Assembly (NCBI RefSeq): GCF_000615945.1
Contig: NZ_BAMO01000017.1
Location: 1-64,000, forward strand
DNA from: Caldalkalibacillus mannanilyticus JCM 10596
GTDB taxonomy: Bacteria; Bacillota; Bacilli; Caldalkalibacillales; JCM-10596
Length of the DNA: 64,000 bases
Direction of reading: 5' to 3'
The position numbers were made by a program, and so were the translations under genes. The notes under the pieces were generated by a model, which was not told where the DNA came from, ran no database searches, and saw only the letters and a list, made by a program, of their open reading frames with translations. Shown piece by piece: positions 9,506 through 18,680 of this stretch; positions within the stretch are counted from its first letter, which is position 1; each line of letters begins with the position of its first letter.

Positions 9506-9537
9506 CTATAAGGTGAAGATAGGTAACCGGTGGGCGC

Positions 9538-10215
9538 TTAGAACTTGCCTTGCAAATTGGAGTACAGCTCTGACTTTTTACTAGCGATTGCAGCTTTGTA
9601 TTCTTGCTCAGCCTTTTTAACAAGATCAGTTGGAAGATTATTTTCAGTTAGCTCATGGGACATCTGATTTAAAATAATATCGAAGGTGGCATCAATCGAG
9701 TTCTCTAACATATTAGCCCCTTGTAAATATTTTTTTGCTAAAGCAGTCGTATCTAGCTTTCCATCCTTTTGCTTAGTAGTGTATTCCTTAGCGGCGTTGG
9801 CTACTAAGGCTTCTAGCTTTTCTTGTGCAATACTTTCTAACCTTTCAAACCTCGGTTTGTATTTTGCTTCAATTGACTGGACAGTAATTTCTTTTTTGCT
9901 GTCTTTAGAGTTGCTAGGTGAACTGTTGCTTGAGCTTGAATCTGAATTTGATGAAGTGTTATTGGTTGGGGAATTCTTCCCTTCTGTATTAGAAGTCGAA
10001 GTTTCTACAGAATCACCATCTATTGAATCGAAATCTTCTTCTAGCTTGGTCAGTTCTTCTAGAATACTAACATCGAAAAAACCTTCTGGTAATTCATTGA
10101 CTAACTCTGCTTCAATCTCTGGATCAGGTGCTAAAAAATAGTTATAGCCCCATATCCCTGCAATCAGAATAAGGGATAACAGTCCTCCTAAAATAATAAA
10201 AATTACTTTTTTCAT
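9538..10215 (-). CDS. Membrane-anchored extracellular protein of unknown function
   Basis: 225 residues, converging on the glycan operon; GGAGG ribosome binding site just before the ATG. One N-terminal membrane helix (about residues 3-23) without a clear cleavage site, an acidic stretch, then a low-complexity Ser/Asn-rich linker (about residues 75-108) and a C-terminal helical, charged domain (KYKPRFERLESIAQEKLEAL to the end). This is the plan of a membrane-tethered outer domain on a flexible stalk. I do not recognise the family. It stands alone between two + strand units and is divergent from the SLH protein that follows. Confidence 0.75.
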   Translation of the reverse strand: MKKVIFIILGGLLSLILIAGIWGYNYFLAPDPEIEAELVNELPEGFFDVSILEELTKLEEDFDSIDGDSVETSTSNTEGKNSPTNNTSSNSDSSSSNSSPSNSKDSKKEITVQSIEAKYKPRFERLESIAQEKLEALVANAAKEYTTKQKDGKLDTTALAKKYLQGANMLENSIDATFDIILNQMSHELTENNLPTDLVKKAEQEYKAAIASKKSELYSNLQGKF

Positions 10216-10350
10216 ACATCGTCCTCCGTTATTTGGATGAGTAAATAATTACCTATTATACATGAAAAATGAAAGATTGACCATTAAACAATGGTTTGTG
10301 GGTCTAAAGAACTACCTTTTGAGTAAAAAAAATTTTTTAATGACAAAATA

Positions 10351-10382
10351 TTGCTTTTAAATTAGTAAAATTGTAGTATAAT
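10351..10382 (+). promoter_or_regulatory. Possible promoter of the SLH protein gene
   Basis: A TATAAT at 10377-10382 sits in a very AT-rich stretch 50 bases before the start codon. TTGCTT at 10351 is 17 bases before an overlapping TAGTAT (10374-10379), which is the better-spaced pair. Weak evidence, from motif and position only. Confidence 0.4.
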
Positions 10383-10432
10383 AATATAATGCTAAACAGC
10401 CGATATATAAAAATTTGCGGAGGTGCAAAAAA

Positions 10433-12402
10433 GTGAATTTTAAGAAAAAGTTAGTAGCTTCAATACTATCAACAAGTATGATAGTGTCAGGTTTTTCAGT
10501 AGCGTTACCAGCAAGTTTTGGAAGTTCAAGTACATATGTATCAGCGAATCAACATAAGGTGGATGCCGTAGCGGATTTTTTAATAGAAATCCATGGGATG
10601 TTAAATGCCGATGAGAGAAAAGCTATTAGTGATGCAAGAGATAAGTTAAATGATCTGACAGCTGATGACTGGACTCAAATTTTGGGAAGTGCAACTATTG
10701 CCAAAGTTGATGCCCAGATAGGAGTTGGAAAGACGGTAGAAATTTCGAAGGGAATTGCAAGTATTATTTATGGACCAAGCGTTTCTCTTAAAGCAGATAT
10801 TGCTAAATTTAGAACAGATTATAAAGATGATTTTGATACTGTTTTTGGAACTGAACGGACTGTAGAGAAGATGTTTGAGTTTATGTTTACATTTTCTGAG
10901 AAACTTAATGAAGCAGCAATTTCTGGGATGATATCCGGTTCGCAGCAACCTTACCAAAATATATTAAATAAAGCGATTCAAGAAACAAAGAAAGAACATC
11001 CTGAATTTTCTAAAGCTCTTACTACGGGTACAGGTTTGACTGTTGAAGAACTACTGGGAGATGTTCGCGATCGCTTAGAAGCTAAAGTTGATTCTAATAA
11101 AGAAGCAAAAAATTCGTTTACAGTGTGAATGGCACGGGGTGTTGAAATAAAATTAAATGGGAAAGCAACTTTGACAGAAAAAGAGGAAGTAGATTATAGT
11201 GTAACATTTAGGGAAATACCTATACCAGTTAAATGGGTTTCCAGTAATACATCTGTAGCTAGCTTTAGCTCTAATAAATTAAAGGCTAATGCAACTGGAA
11301 CAACAGTAATTCAAGCGGTTATCTTTGGTGACTTGGTTATTGCTCAACAAAAAATTACTGTTAACTCTTCTGGAACTCCAGTCAACCCTGGTAACCCAGG
11401 TGGCGGCGGTGGTGGAGTAGGTCCTATAGCCCCTTCTACACCAGTAGTTGAAATTCCAGATCAAGACATCCCATTAGGTAGTGGAAATTCAATTAAAATT
11501 AACAATGCTTCTGAAGAAGATACGAAGAAAGTAATCGAAAGCTTAGTATTTAACAATCCTGCTTTGCAGATATGCATTATGTAAGTTCTTTAATGAACTT
11601 AGACATTGAAAATGCAGCTGGTGAAAAAGTACCAATGCTTAAAGAAAGAGAAAAGGTTGTCTTCAAGGCAGATACTTCAAAATTAGCTCAAGGTCTAAAT
11701 CAAGAGAAAATCAGCTTATGGCAAGTTGTGAAAACTGGAAATACCGTTACTCTTGAATATGTACCAAGCCGTTTTGTTAATGGTGAAGTGATTGCTAAAG
11801 TATACGAAGGCGGTCAATATATCTTGGCTTTAAATGATAAGAAGTTTGAAACACCAGCAGCAGGAAATGGATATGCGAGAGTTTCCGTTGAGATCTTAGG
11901 ATCTAAATGTATTGTAAAGGGACGTCCAGATGGTAACTATGACTATGCAGCAGACATTACTCGTGCTGAATACATGACTCTTCTTGTGCGTCTATTAGAA
12001 TTAAAGTCATCAGGAACTAAGAACCTAAGCTTCTCTGATATCAGCACGAAGGCTTGGTACACACAAGATTTACTAGCAGCGGTAGAGCATGGTTTAATCA
12101 CTGGTTACCATGATGGAACGGCTAAACCTAATCAAAAGATCACTCGTAAAGAAATGGCGATCATTTCCGCAAGAGCATTAAAATTAGCAGGTCTAGCTGG
12201 GGAAGCGGATGTAGATGTTATCCTTTCTGCTTTCACTGATGCAGACAAGATTGACATTTGGGCTAGAGGAGATATTGCTTTAGCAACAAATAATGGTCTA
12301 ATTCAAGGCTATCCAGATGGAACGTTCAGACCAGAAGAGAAAGCAAATCGTGCGCAAGCAGCTGTGATCATGAAGAGATTCTTTGATCTATTTATTAAAT
12401 AA
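10433..12402 (+). pseudogene. SLH-domain surface protein, interrupted by an in-frame TGA and a frameshift
   Basis: The start is GTG 10433, 9 bases after GGAGG; an in-frame TTG at 10415 lies before the ribosome binding site. A signal peptide ends near YVSA-NQ. The first part (to 11125) is a helical domain I do not recognise. It is followed, in the same frame but after a TGA at 11126-11128, by an Ig-like group-2 domain (VKWVSSNTSVASFSSNKLKA) and a Pro/Gly linker. Near 11566 the frame shifts by -1 and continues to three SLH motifs (ADITRAEYMTLLVRLLEL, KITRKEMAIISARALKL, and GYPDGTFRPEEKANRAQAAV) ending at 12402. One missing G (ttg-gca) would restore the frame and give about 656 residues. It would bind the pyruvylated wall polymer made by region 3. 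Confidence 0.8.
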
Positions 12403-12448
12403 TTTAGTAAGCAATCCTCATAGATAACTTGTACGTTATTACACTAAG

Positions 12449-12492
12449 GCAGAGCAACATGACTTAACGTCATTTGCTCTGCTTTTTTTTTT
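12449..12492 (+). terminator. Strong intrinsic terminator
   Basis: A 9-bp stem GCAGAGCAA / TTGCTCTGC encloses a second stem ATGAC / GTCAT with a 5-base loop, then ten T residues. It ends the SLH gene. Confidence 0.92.
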
Positions 12493-12565
12493 GCAACAAG
12501 ATCAAATCTTACCACTTTTATACACTTAAAACTAGAAAATACTTAACTTAAAGGAGAAATAATTT

Positions 12566-15337
12566 TTGAAATATCTACTTAAAAAGAAAAAATTCATTGG
12601 AATAGTTGTTATTATCTTTCTTATTCTTGGTATGTTTCCCATGGTCAACGCTCAAAATATGCATGCAAAAATTAATTTTTCTATTATTTCCCCAAAAGTA
12701 AATTCTTCTCACTATAACGAATTGAAAATAGTTATATCAAATCCTATTTCTACATATCAAATAAACCATATTACGGCTAGGGTCGAAGGGATAGAAACAG
12801 AACTTACATATGATGAACACGCGTATGATAATAAACACTCGGGATGGGTTGGAACCTTAAGTTTAAATGATATAACACGGGGACTAAAAACATTAGAAAT
12901 TACAGCTGAGGATGTTTACGGAAATAAGTTTTCTAGAGAAACTAGTTTTTATTATTCTAAACAGCCTAGTTTAAAGATAAACTCACCCTCTAACTTTGAT
13001 GTGGTCAATGGACGTTTAAAAATAGATGTGGAAGCCATAGAAGAAGAATCGGCAACGATAAAAGTTTACATTAGTGACGAGCAGTACTTTGATAACCGCA
13101 GGCGAATAAGTGAAGGAATAAACCGAATTGATACTGAGGTAGACATTGATCCAGAGCTATTTGATAAAAAAACTTTATTTTTGCTATTTGAGGTCACCAA
13201 TGAAACGGGTGGTAAGTATGAAGAAAGTAGAACGATATATACCGTTGAAGGTAGTTTAAATAAAGAATGGCAAGTAGATGGGGAAATATTGGATTTTAAA
13301 GACAATAAAATATTGTACAAAACAACTAGAAACCAAGTTATAATGAGGGATTTAGAGAATTCAGAGGAGCAACTAATCTTTGATGATGAAGCTAATGTAG
13401 CGACACAAGCATATATCACTTTATTCGGTGCTGTTATTGTAAGTAAAAGTAATGACTATAGTAATAGAAACTACCGCATATATGAATATAAAGACAATAA
13501 CACAACATATTTAGGAAGAACAGATTTGGATAGTTCATTAAAAGTAGAAGGGGATTTTGCTATTTGGAAAGGAGATATTAAACCCATAGAAGCAGAAAAA
13601 GAACCTATTGGTAATAAATTGTATATAAAAGATCTTGAAAGTGAACATCTTAGTTTGATAACCGAAAGAGTCCAATATAATGAATTTGATCTTACCGAAA
13701 ATGGTGAAGTAGTATATACATCCTCAGAAGATAACCAAATTTATAAATACTATAATGGAAATTTAAGTAAGGTGTCGACAGGAGGATATGTATATAGCAA
13801 TCCAAAGATAAGTGGGTCAGCTATAATCTATACAAGTTATAGAAAAAATGACAATACATATTCTTTAATACTTCAAGCAGATGAAGAAGAAACAGTGCTT
13901 TCTACATCGACGCAGAGGTTTGATAATTATTTAATAAACGGCGAATATGTTGCATTTTCTCGACCGATAAATGGAACCAGGCAAGTATTTTTGTGGAAGG
14001 CTGGAACAACGCAACAATTAACCTACTCAGGATTAGGGGCATCAGTAGATTTTTTAAGGATTAATGGTGATGTTATAGCAAGTTCATATATTGATGGCTG
14101 GGGGCATTATCTTTTTAATCATAATTCTGATTCCTCAATTAGGGTTTATGGTATATCTTCAAATATTTTTTGGTTAAATGAGGAGCTTTATTCAGTTTTA
14201 GGTGGAGTGGTATTAAAAATTGCAACAATTCCTACGCCTATACCTGTACGAGGTGTTACTCTTTCTGAGGAATGGCTAGATTTAGAATTAGGAGATGAGG
14301 TTCAACTGACTGCTAGTGTAATTCCTTCAGATGCAACGGATCAAAAGGTAGTATGGTTAAGCAGTAACCCAGATGTAGTTACTGTTGACGAAAAAGGAAA
14401 AATTAAGACAAAAAGAGTGGGTTCATCGACTATCATTGTAACGACTGTAGATGGAAATAAAACTGCAGACTGTTTGGTTACAGTTACATCTTTTTCTCCT
14501 CTTTTTCCTAAAATTAACGATGTAACTGAAGAAGACACTATAGTAACGGGAAAATCGGTACCAGGGGCTCAAATAACCTTAAAATTGGAAGAGAATATAT
14601 TAGGAACTGCAACAGTAGAAGATGATGGTATGTACAGTATTCAGATAGAAAAGCAACCTGCTGGAACTATCTTAATCTTGACAGCTACTGATGGTAATAG
14701 AACCGAAATAATAGAAGTAAGGGTAAAAAAAATGCAAGAGGTACCTTCAAAACCAATGATCAACGAAGTTACTCATGAAGATACTGTACTAACTGGAACA
14801 ACAGGGGCAGGGATGACCGTAACCGTTAAGGCAGGTGAAACGGTTTTAGCCACAGCAACAGCAGGAGCAGATGGACAATTTAGTGTGGAGATTCCAAAGC
14901 AACCAGCCGGAACAAAATTAACCGTGACAGTAACAGACGAAGAGGGACGTACAAGTGAGGCAGTTGAAGTGATTGTGAAATCAACAGAACAACCACCAGG
15001 TGGTGAGCAACCGATTGACGAATGTTTCATTGCTACAGCCGCTTATGGCACGAAATTCACACCATCTGTTACGCTATTAAGAAACTTCCGTGACCAGTTC
15101 TTACTAACCAATGGATTAGGGAAGAAGTTTGTAGAATTCTACTACAAGCATTCTCCGCCTATCGCTCAATTTATTGCCGATAGTGAGATTCTTAAATTTA
15201 CAGTTAGGACTTTATTGCTTCCAGCAATTGCTGTAGCCTACCTCTTCTTCCACCCTTACCTATTTATCTTATTGCTAGGGCTTGCTGGTATGATGGTCTG
15301 GCAGTGGCAAAGAAAGAGAAAGTTAGTTTTTATGTAA
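12566..15337 (+). CDS. Surface protein with beta-propeller and Ig-like domains and a C-terminal CFI-box
   Basis: 923 residues from TTG 12566, 9 bases after AAGGAG. Signal peptide (residues 1-30, ending VNA-QN). The N-terminal 230 residues look like Ig-like beta-sandwiches. From about 230 to 560 there are TolB-like propeller-type repeats (LDFKDNKILYKTTRNQ, LTENGEVVYTSSEDNQIYKY). A group-2 Ig domain follows (VTLSEEWLDLELGDEVQLTA), then two Ig-like units each built as INEVTxxDTxxTG plus VEIPKQPAGTKL. The last 105 residues hold CFIATAAYG, a conserved stretch RNFRDQFLLTNGLGKKFVEF, and one or two membrane helices ending in RKRKLVFM. This C-terminal region matches what I remember as the CFI-box sorting-like domain. 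A paralogue follows immediately. Function unknown. Confidence 0.8.
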   Translation: MKYLLKKKKFIGIVVIIFLILGMFPMVNAQNMHAKINFSIISPKVNSSHYNELKIVISNPISTYQINHITARVEGIETELTYDEHAYDNKHSGWVGTLSLNDITRGLKTLEITAEDVYGNKFSRETSFYYSKQPSLKINSPSNFDVVNGRLKIDVEAIEEESATIKVYISDEQYFDNRRRISEGINRIDTEVDIDPELFDKKTLFLLFEVTNETGGKYEESRTIYTVEGSLNKEWQVDGEILDFKDNKILYKTTRNQVIMRDLENSEEQLIFDDEANVATQAYITLFGAVIVSKSNDYSNRNYRIYEYKDNNTTYLGRTDLDSSLKVEGDFAIWKGDIKPIEAEKEPIGNKLYIKDLESEHLSLITERVQYNEFDLTENGEVVYTSSEDNQIYKYYNGNLSKVSTGGYVYSNPKISGSAIIYTSYRKNDNTYSLILQADEEETVLSTSTQRFDNYLINGEYVAFSRPINGTRQVFLWKAGTTQQLTYSGLGASVDFLRINGDVIASSYIDGWGHYLFNHNSDSSIRVYGISSNIFWLNEELYSVLGGVVLKIATIPTPIPVRGVTLSEEWLDLELGDEVQLTASVIPSDATDQKVVWLSSNPDVVTVDEKGKIKTKRVGSSTIIVTTVDGNKTADCLVTVTSFSPLFPKINDVTEEDTIVTGKSVPGAQITLKLEENILGTATVEDDGMYSIQIEKQPAGTILILTATDGNRTEIIEVRVKKMQEVPSKPMINEVTHEDTVLTGTTGAGMTVTVKAGETVLATATAGADGQFSVEIPKQPAGTKLTVTVTDEEGRTSEAVEVIVKSTEQPPGGEQPIDECFIATAAYGTKFTPSVTLLRNFRDQFLLTNGLGKKFVEFYYKHSPPIAQFIADSEILKFTVRTLLLPAIAVAYLFFHPYLFILLLGLAGMMVWQWQRKRKLVFM
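14870..15311 (+). repeat. Long direct repeat, copy 1 (3' end of the first CFI-box gene)
   Basis: This 442-base segment is nearly identical to 17817-18336, whereas the parts of the two genes upstream of it are only loosely similar. The second copy is longer by exactly 78 bases, which equals the two 39-base linker units at 17937-18014. Confidence 0.85.
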
Positions 15338-15396
15338 TAAAAATGAATGAGTGCAAAGAAAAAAATCAATCTTTATATAAAAAAATTCATCGTCAA

Positions 15397-15445
15397 TTTC
15401 TGTGAAAGTCTACGGCGAAGCTGAAGATTGTGAGTTACACAGAAA
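15397..15445 (+). other. Stem-loop in the leader of the second CFI-box gene
   Basis: Eight-base arms TTTCTGTG (15397-15404) and CACAGAAA (15438-15445) with a 33-base structured-looking loop, 28 bases before the start codon. There is no T-run after it, so it is not a simple terminator. No known riboswitch core was recognised. Confidence 0.35.
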
Positions 15446-15473
15446 ATGAGGAAGGGTACAAAGGGAGTGTATT

Positions 15474-18368
15474 ATGAACTCGATAAGTTACAAGAAAAGA
15501 ATAATATCTATTATTACTGGTATTTTAATTATAGTAGGTATTTTTCCTATAGCTAGTGCGGAAAATGCAAATGCAAGTATTTCTTTTACTATTATAAAAC
15601 CAAGCTTAAATTCAGTACACGATGAGCAAGTAGAAATTGCTATTTCAAGACCGAACTCTCTTTATCAAATAAGTGAGGTAATAGCAAAGGTTGACGATAA
15701 AGAAATAGGATTACAATATAGTGAAAAAGCGTATTTGGACAGAGGGTATTACTACCCTGGTTGGCTGGCTACATTAGATCTTAGCGGTTTATCCCGTGGA
15801 ATGAAGACTCTTGAAATAACAGTAAAAGATGTTTATGGAAACTTTACAACTAAACAAACGAACTTTAAATACTCTCAACCACCAAGGTTAACAATAAATA
15901 ATCCGGGACACTTCGATCTAACAAATGGTCGATTAACAATCGATGTAGAAGCAAGTGACTTAGAAGGTGAAGAATGCAAAATAATAGTTTATGGAATTAA
16001 TCCAGAATGGGATAGACGTTATAAAATTGCCGAAGGAATGAATAGAATAAATGGTCTTTATGACATTAATCTTAAACTTCATAATGGAGAAATTTTAGAT
16101 TTATATTTTGAAGTTTCAAATGAAACAGGAGGCAAACTAGAGGAACATAGAAAAGTGTATGTAGACGACAGTCCTTTTCTAAAACAGGAATACCATCTAG
16201 ATGGGGAAATATTAGATTATAAGGATAATAAAATCTTGTATAAGTCTTTTATTAATGATGTTTTTATTGTGGATTTAGATAATTCGGAGGAGGAACTTAT
16301 TTATTCAAATAAAAAGAATTCTGTAGTTGCGGGGCATTTAACAGAATCTGGTGCAATTATTTCTGTTCAAGATAAAGAGCATTATTACAGATACAACAGT
16401 CTATACGAATACAGGAATAAGAGCTTGCTTTATCTAGGAAGATTAAAATTAGAAGATTCAATGAAGGTACAAGGAAACTACCTGATTTGGAACGGTGATA
16501 TAAAACCAGTACTGGATCGATCTACTGTAAGTAATGAATTGTACTTTAAAGATCTAGTAACTAATCAAATTGATTTTGTGAGCAATGTGGAAGGGAATCA
16601 TCAAAATGATTTGACCTCCAACGGTGAAGTTGTTTACGCTTCATTTACAGAGAACTCTATTTATAAGTATCATCAAGGAATAACAAGTAAAGTATCAACC
16701 GACGAAACATATAATTATAGAATTCCTAAATTTGGAGAACAAGGAATCTTATATATTAAGTACAAAGGGGATGAAAATTATTTAATATTAAATGAAAATG
16801 GAATTGAAGAAGCTATTGTGACGAGTCCAAATGGAATTATTGATTACACTAAAAATGGGGAATATATTGCTTATAGTAGAAATATTAATGGAACAAGCCA
16901 GGCCTTTCTGAAGTTTCATGACACAGAAAAACAATTAACGTTTTCTGGAAAATCAACAAAAATTATATCTCTTAATGTACATGGAGATATAATTTTAAGA
17001 ATATATAATGAAAATAGAGATAAGTACGATTACTATTATATGAATAAGGACTCTAATCAACCTCTAAAGCTTTATACGCAGAACTTTAAGATTAGTTGGA
17101 AAGAAAATAAAAATAAGCTGTATGGAGTTATAGGGGGATCTATAGTACAAATAGATACAAATATTAGTTTAATTCCTGTTACTGGCGTAAGTCTGTCTAG
17201 GAAGGTAATGCCAGTCCATTTTGGTTATCCTCATGAACTGAAAGCTACTGTCACGCCGTCGAATGCAACAAATCAAAAGCTAATATGGTCGAGCAGTGAT
17301 CCAAGTATAGTGTCAGTTGATCAGACAGGCGCAATTACCGCACAAACTACAGGTACAGCTATAGTAACTGTAACTACACAAGATGGAAACATGCAGGCAA
17401 GTTGCAAAATATATGTCCCAGGTTATGGCGAAATTACCCCAGAAAAACCAGAAGTAAATGAAATTACAGAACGTCATACTTTAGTAACAGGTACAGCGGA
17501 GCCTAGAGCTAGAATAATTGTAAATGGTCAATATGGATTTTTAGGATCAGCAACTGTAAGCGAGGATGGAATATTCAGTGTTGAAATAGAAAAACAATTA
17601 CCAGGGACAAAATTAAAAGTGGTTGTGAATAATGGCACTGAATATGAAAGTGAAACAGAAGTAGTAGTAACTGAATCTCAAATATTTCCTCCAAAACCTA
17701 CAATCAACGAAATTACAGATGGTGACACCACCCTAACAGGAACTACCGATCCTAGAATGACTGTGATAGTTAAAGTTGTTAAAGGATGGTTATTCGCAAC
17801 AGCAACCGCAGGAGAAGATGGACAATTTAGTGTAGAAATTCCAAAGCAACCAGCCGGAACAAAATTAACCGTGACAGTAACAGACGAAGAGGGACGTACA
17901 AGTGACGAAGTCGAAGTAATTGTGAAATCGACAGAACAACCACCCGGAGGAGAAGAGCCACCACCGGGAGAAGAACAACCGCCTGGAGGAGAGGAGCCAC
18001 CACCGGGAGAAGAACAACCACCAGGTGGTGAGCAACCGATTGACGAATGTTTCATTGCTACAGCCGCTTATGGTACAAAATTCACACCATCAGTTACGCT
18101 ATTAAGAAACTTCCGTGATCAGTTCCTATTAACCAATGGATTAGGGAAGAAGTTTGTAGAATTCTACTACAAGCATTCTCCGCCTATCGCTCAATTTATT
18201 GCCGATAGTGAGATTCTTAAATTTGTAGTAAGGACATTACTGCTTCCAGCAATTGCTGTAGCCTATCTCTTCTTCCATCCTGCCTTATTTGCCTTATTGC
18301 TAGGGCTTGTCGCTATGATGGTCTGGCAGTGGCAAAGGAAGCGAAGAATGGTCGTGAATTTTAATTAA
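15474..18368 (+). CDS. Surface protein with beta-propeller and Ig-like domains and a C-terminal CFI-box (paralogue)
   Basis: 964 residues, ATG after AAAGGGAG. Signal peptide residues 1-29 (ends ASA-EN). It has the same order as its upstream neighbour: Ig-like N-terminus, propeller-like repeats (DYKDNKILYKSF, LTSNGEVVYASF), group-2 Ig domain (VTGVSLSRKVMPVHFGYPHE), two Ig-like units, a Pro/Gly/Glu linker, then the CFIATAAYG box with membrane helix and basic end (WQWQRKRRMV). The linker is expanded by two 39-base units compared with the neighbour. Sequence identity is moderate over the first ~750 residues but nearly complete over the last ~120, which suggests recent exchange between the two copies. 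Function unknown; both are probably anchored at the membrane or wall through the C-terminus. Confidence 0.8.
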   Translation: MNSISYKKRIISIITGILIIVGIFPIASAENANASISFTIIKPSLNSVHDEQVEIAISRPNSLYQISEVIAKVDDKEIGLQYSEKAYLDRGYYYPGWLATLDLSGLSRGMKTLEITVKDVYGNFTTKQTNFKYSQPPRLTINNPGHFDLTNGRLTIDVEASDLEGEECKIIVYGINPEWDRRYKIAEGMNRINGLYDINLKLHNGEILDLYFEVSNETGGKLEEHRKVYVDDSPFLKQEYHLDGEILDYKDNKILYKSFINDVFIVDLDNSEEELIYSNKKNSVVAGHLTESGAIISVQDKEHYYRYNSLYEYRNKSLLYLGRLKLEDSMKVQGNYLIWNGDIKPVLDRSTVSNELYFKDLVTNQIDFVSNVEGNHQNDLTSNGEVVYASFTENSIYKYHQGITSKVSTDETYNYRIPKFGEQGILYIKYKGDENYLILNENGIEEAIVTSPNGIIDYTKNGEYIAYSRNINGTSQAFLKFHDTEKQLTFSGKSTKIISLNVHGDIILRIYNENRDKYDYYYMNKDSNQPLKLYTQNFKISWKENKNKLYGVIGGSIVQIDTNISLIPVTGVSLSRKVMPVHFGYPHELKATVTPSNATNQKLIWSSSDPSIVSVDQTGAITAQTTGTAIVTVTTQDGNMQASCKIYVPGYGEITPEKPEVNEITERHTLVTGTAEPRARIIVNGQYGFLGSATVSEDGIFSVEIEKQLPGTKLKVVVNNGTEYESETEVVVTESQIFPPKPTINEITDGDTTLTGTTDPRMTVIVKVVKGWLFATATAGEDGQFSVEIPKQPAGTKLTVTVTDEEGRTSDEVEVIVKSTEQPPGGEEPPPGEEQPPGGEEPPPGEEQPPGGEQPIDECFIATAAYGTKFTPSVTLLRNFRDQFLLTNGLGKKFVEFYYKHSPPIAQFIADSEILKFVVRTLLLPAIAVAYLFFHPALFALLLGLVAMMVWQWQRKRRMVVNFN
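17817..18336 (+). repeat. Long direct repeat, copy 2 (3' end of the second CFI-box gene)
   Basis: Partner of 14870-15311; begins at the same GATGGACAATTTAGTGT sequence and ends in the same GGCAGTGGCAAA region, with a 78-base insertion in the linker. Confidence 0.85.
17937..18014 (+). repeat. Two tandem 39-base units coding a Pro/Gly/Glu linker
   Basis: Units 17937-17975 and 17976-18014 each encode QPPGGEEPPPGEE and differ at only a few third positions. A third, degenerate start (QPPGGEQ) follows. The linker lies between the last Ig-like unit and the CFI-box domain. Confidence 0.9.
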
Positions 18369-18411
18369 TCGTTTGAATATGAGTAAATCAAAAATTAAAT
18401 CAATTTAGAAG

Positions 18412-18446
18412 AATAGTCCCCATCTGGTAGGTGGGGATTATTTTTT
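18412..18446 (+). terminator. Intrinsic terminator after the CFI-box genes
   Basis: Arms AATAGTCCCCA (18412-18422) and TGGGGATTATT (18432-18442) with a 9-base loop, followed by TTTT. Confidence 0.88.
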
Positions 18447-18680
18447 GTGTCCAATTTTCCTTCGAAACACACATGTTATCCCTATCGAATATTTCCGAAT
18501 CCGAAAATGTTGTCGAATAAAGTCGGTATTTAACGAATGATTTTTAAAGGAATATTATTTAGGATATCGAAAGTATTATGGAAGGATGAGGGAAGGGAGG
18601 GTGAAATCAGGACTCATCTTAAAAGTTGGTAGTATAGTAGGTTTTAAGTGAATTGAAAGAAAAAAAGGGAGGAAAAAAAG
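18447..18680 (+). promoter_or_regulatory. Leader of the protease gene with TGTCGAA and CCCTATCGAA motifs
   Basis: This gene-free stretch holds CCCTATCGAA (18480-18489) and an exact TGTCGAA (18511-18517), the core of the Spo0A-binding box known in Bacillus. Related sequences lie upstream of other surface genes here. No clear -35/-10 pair was found. A GGGAGG ribosome binding site at 18667-18672 precedes the TTG start. Confidence 0.4.

Noticed and set aside
9686-10141. 151-codon + strand frame opposite the - strand exported protein
   Set aside because: Shadow of the Ser/Asn-rich linker; Ser/Leu-rich, no ribosome binding site, and the - strand gene has a good start.
11126-11128. TGA read as selenocysteine
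   Set aside because: No SECIS-like hairpin seen just after it and no catalytic context; nonsense or sequencing error is simpler.
17678-18055. Antisense open frame rich in Gly/Pro/Ser
   Set aside because: Produced by the GC-rich linker repeat read backwards; no start signals.
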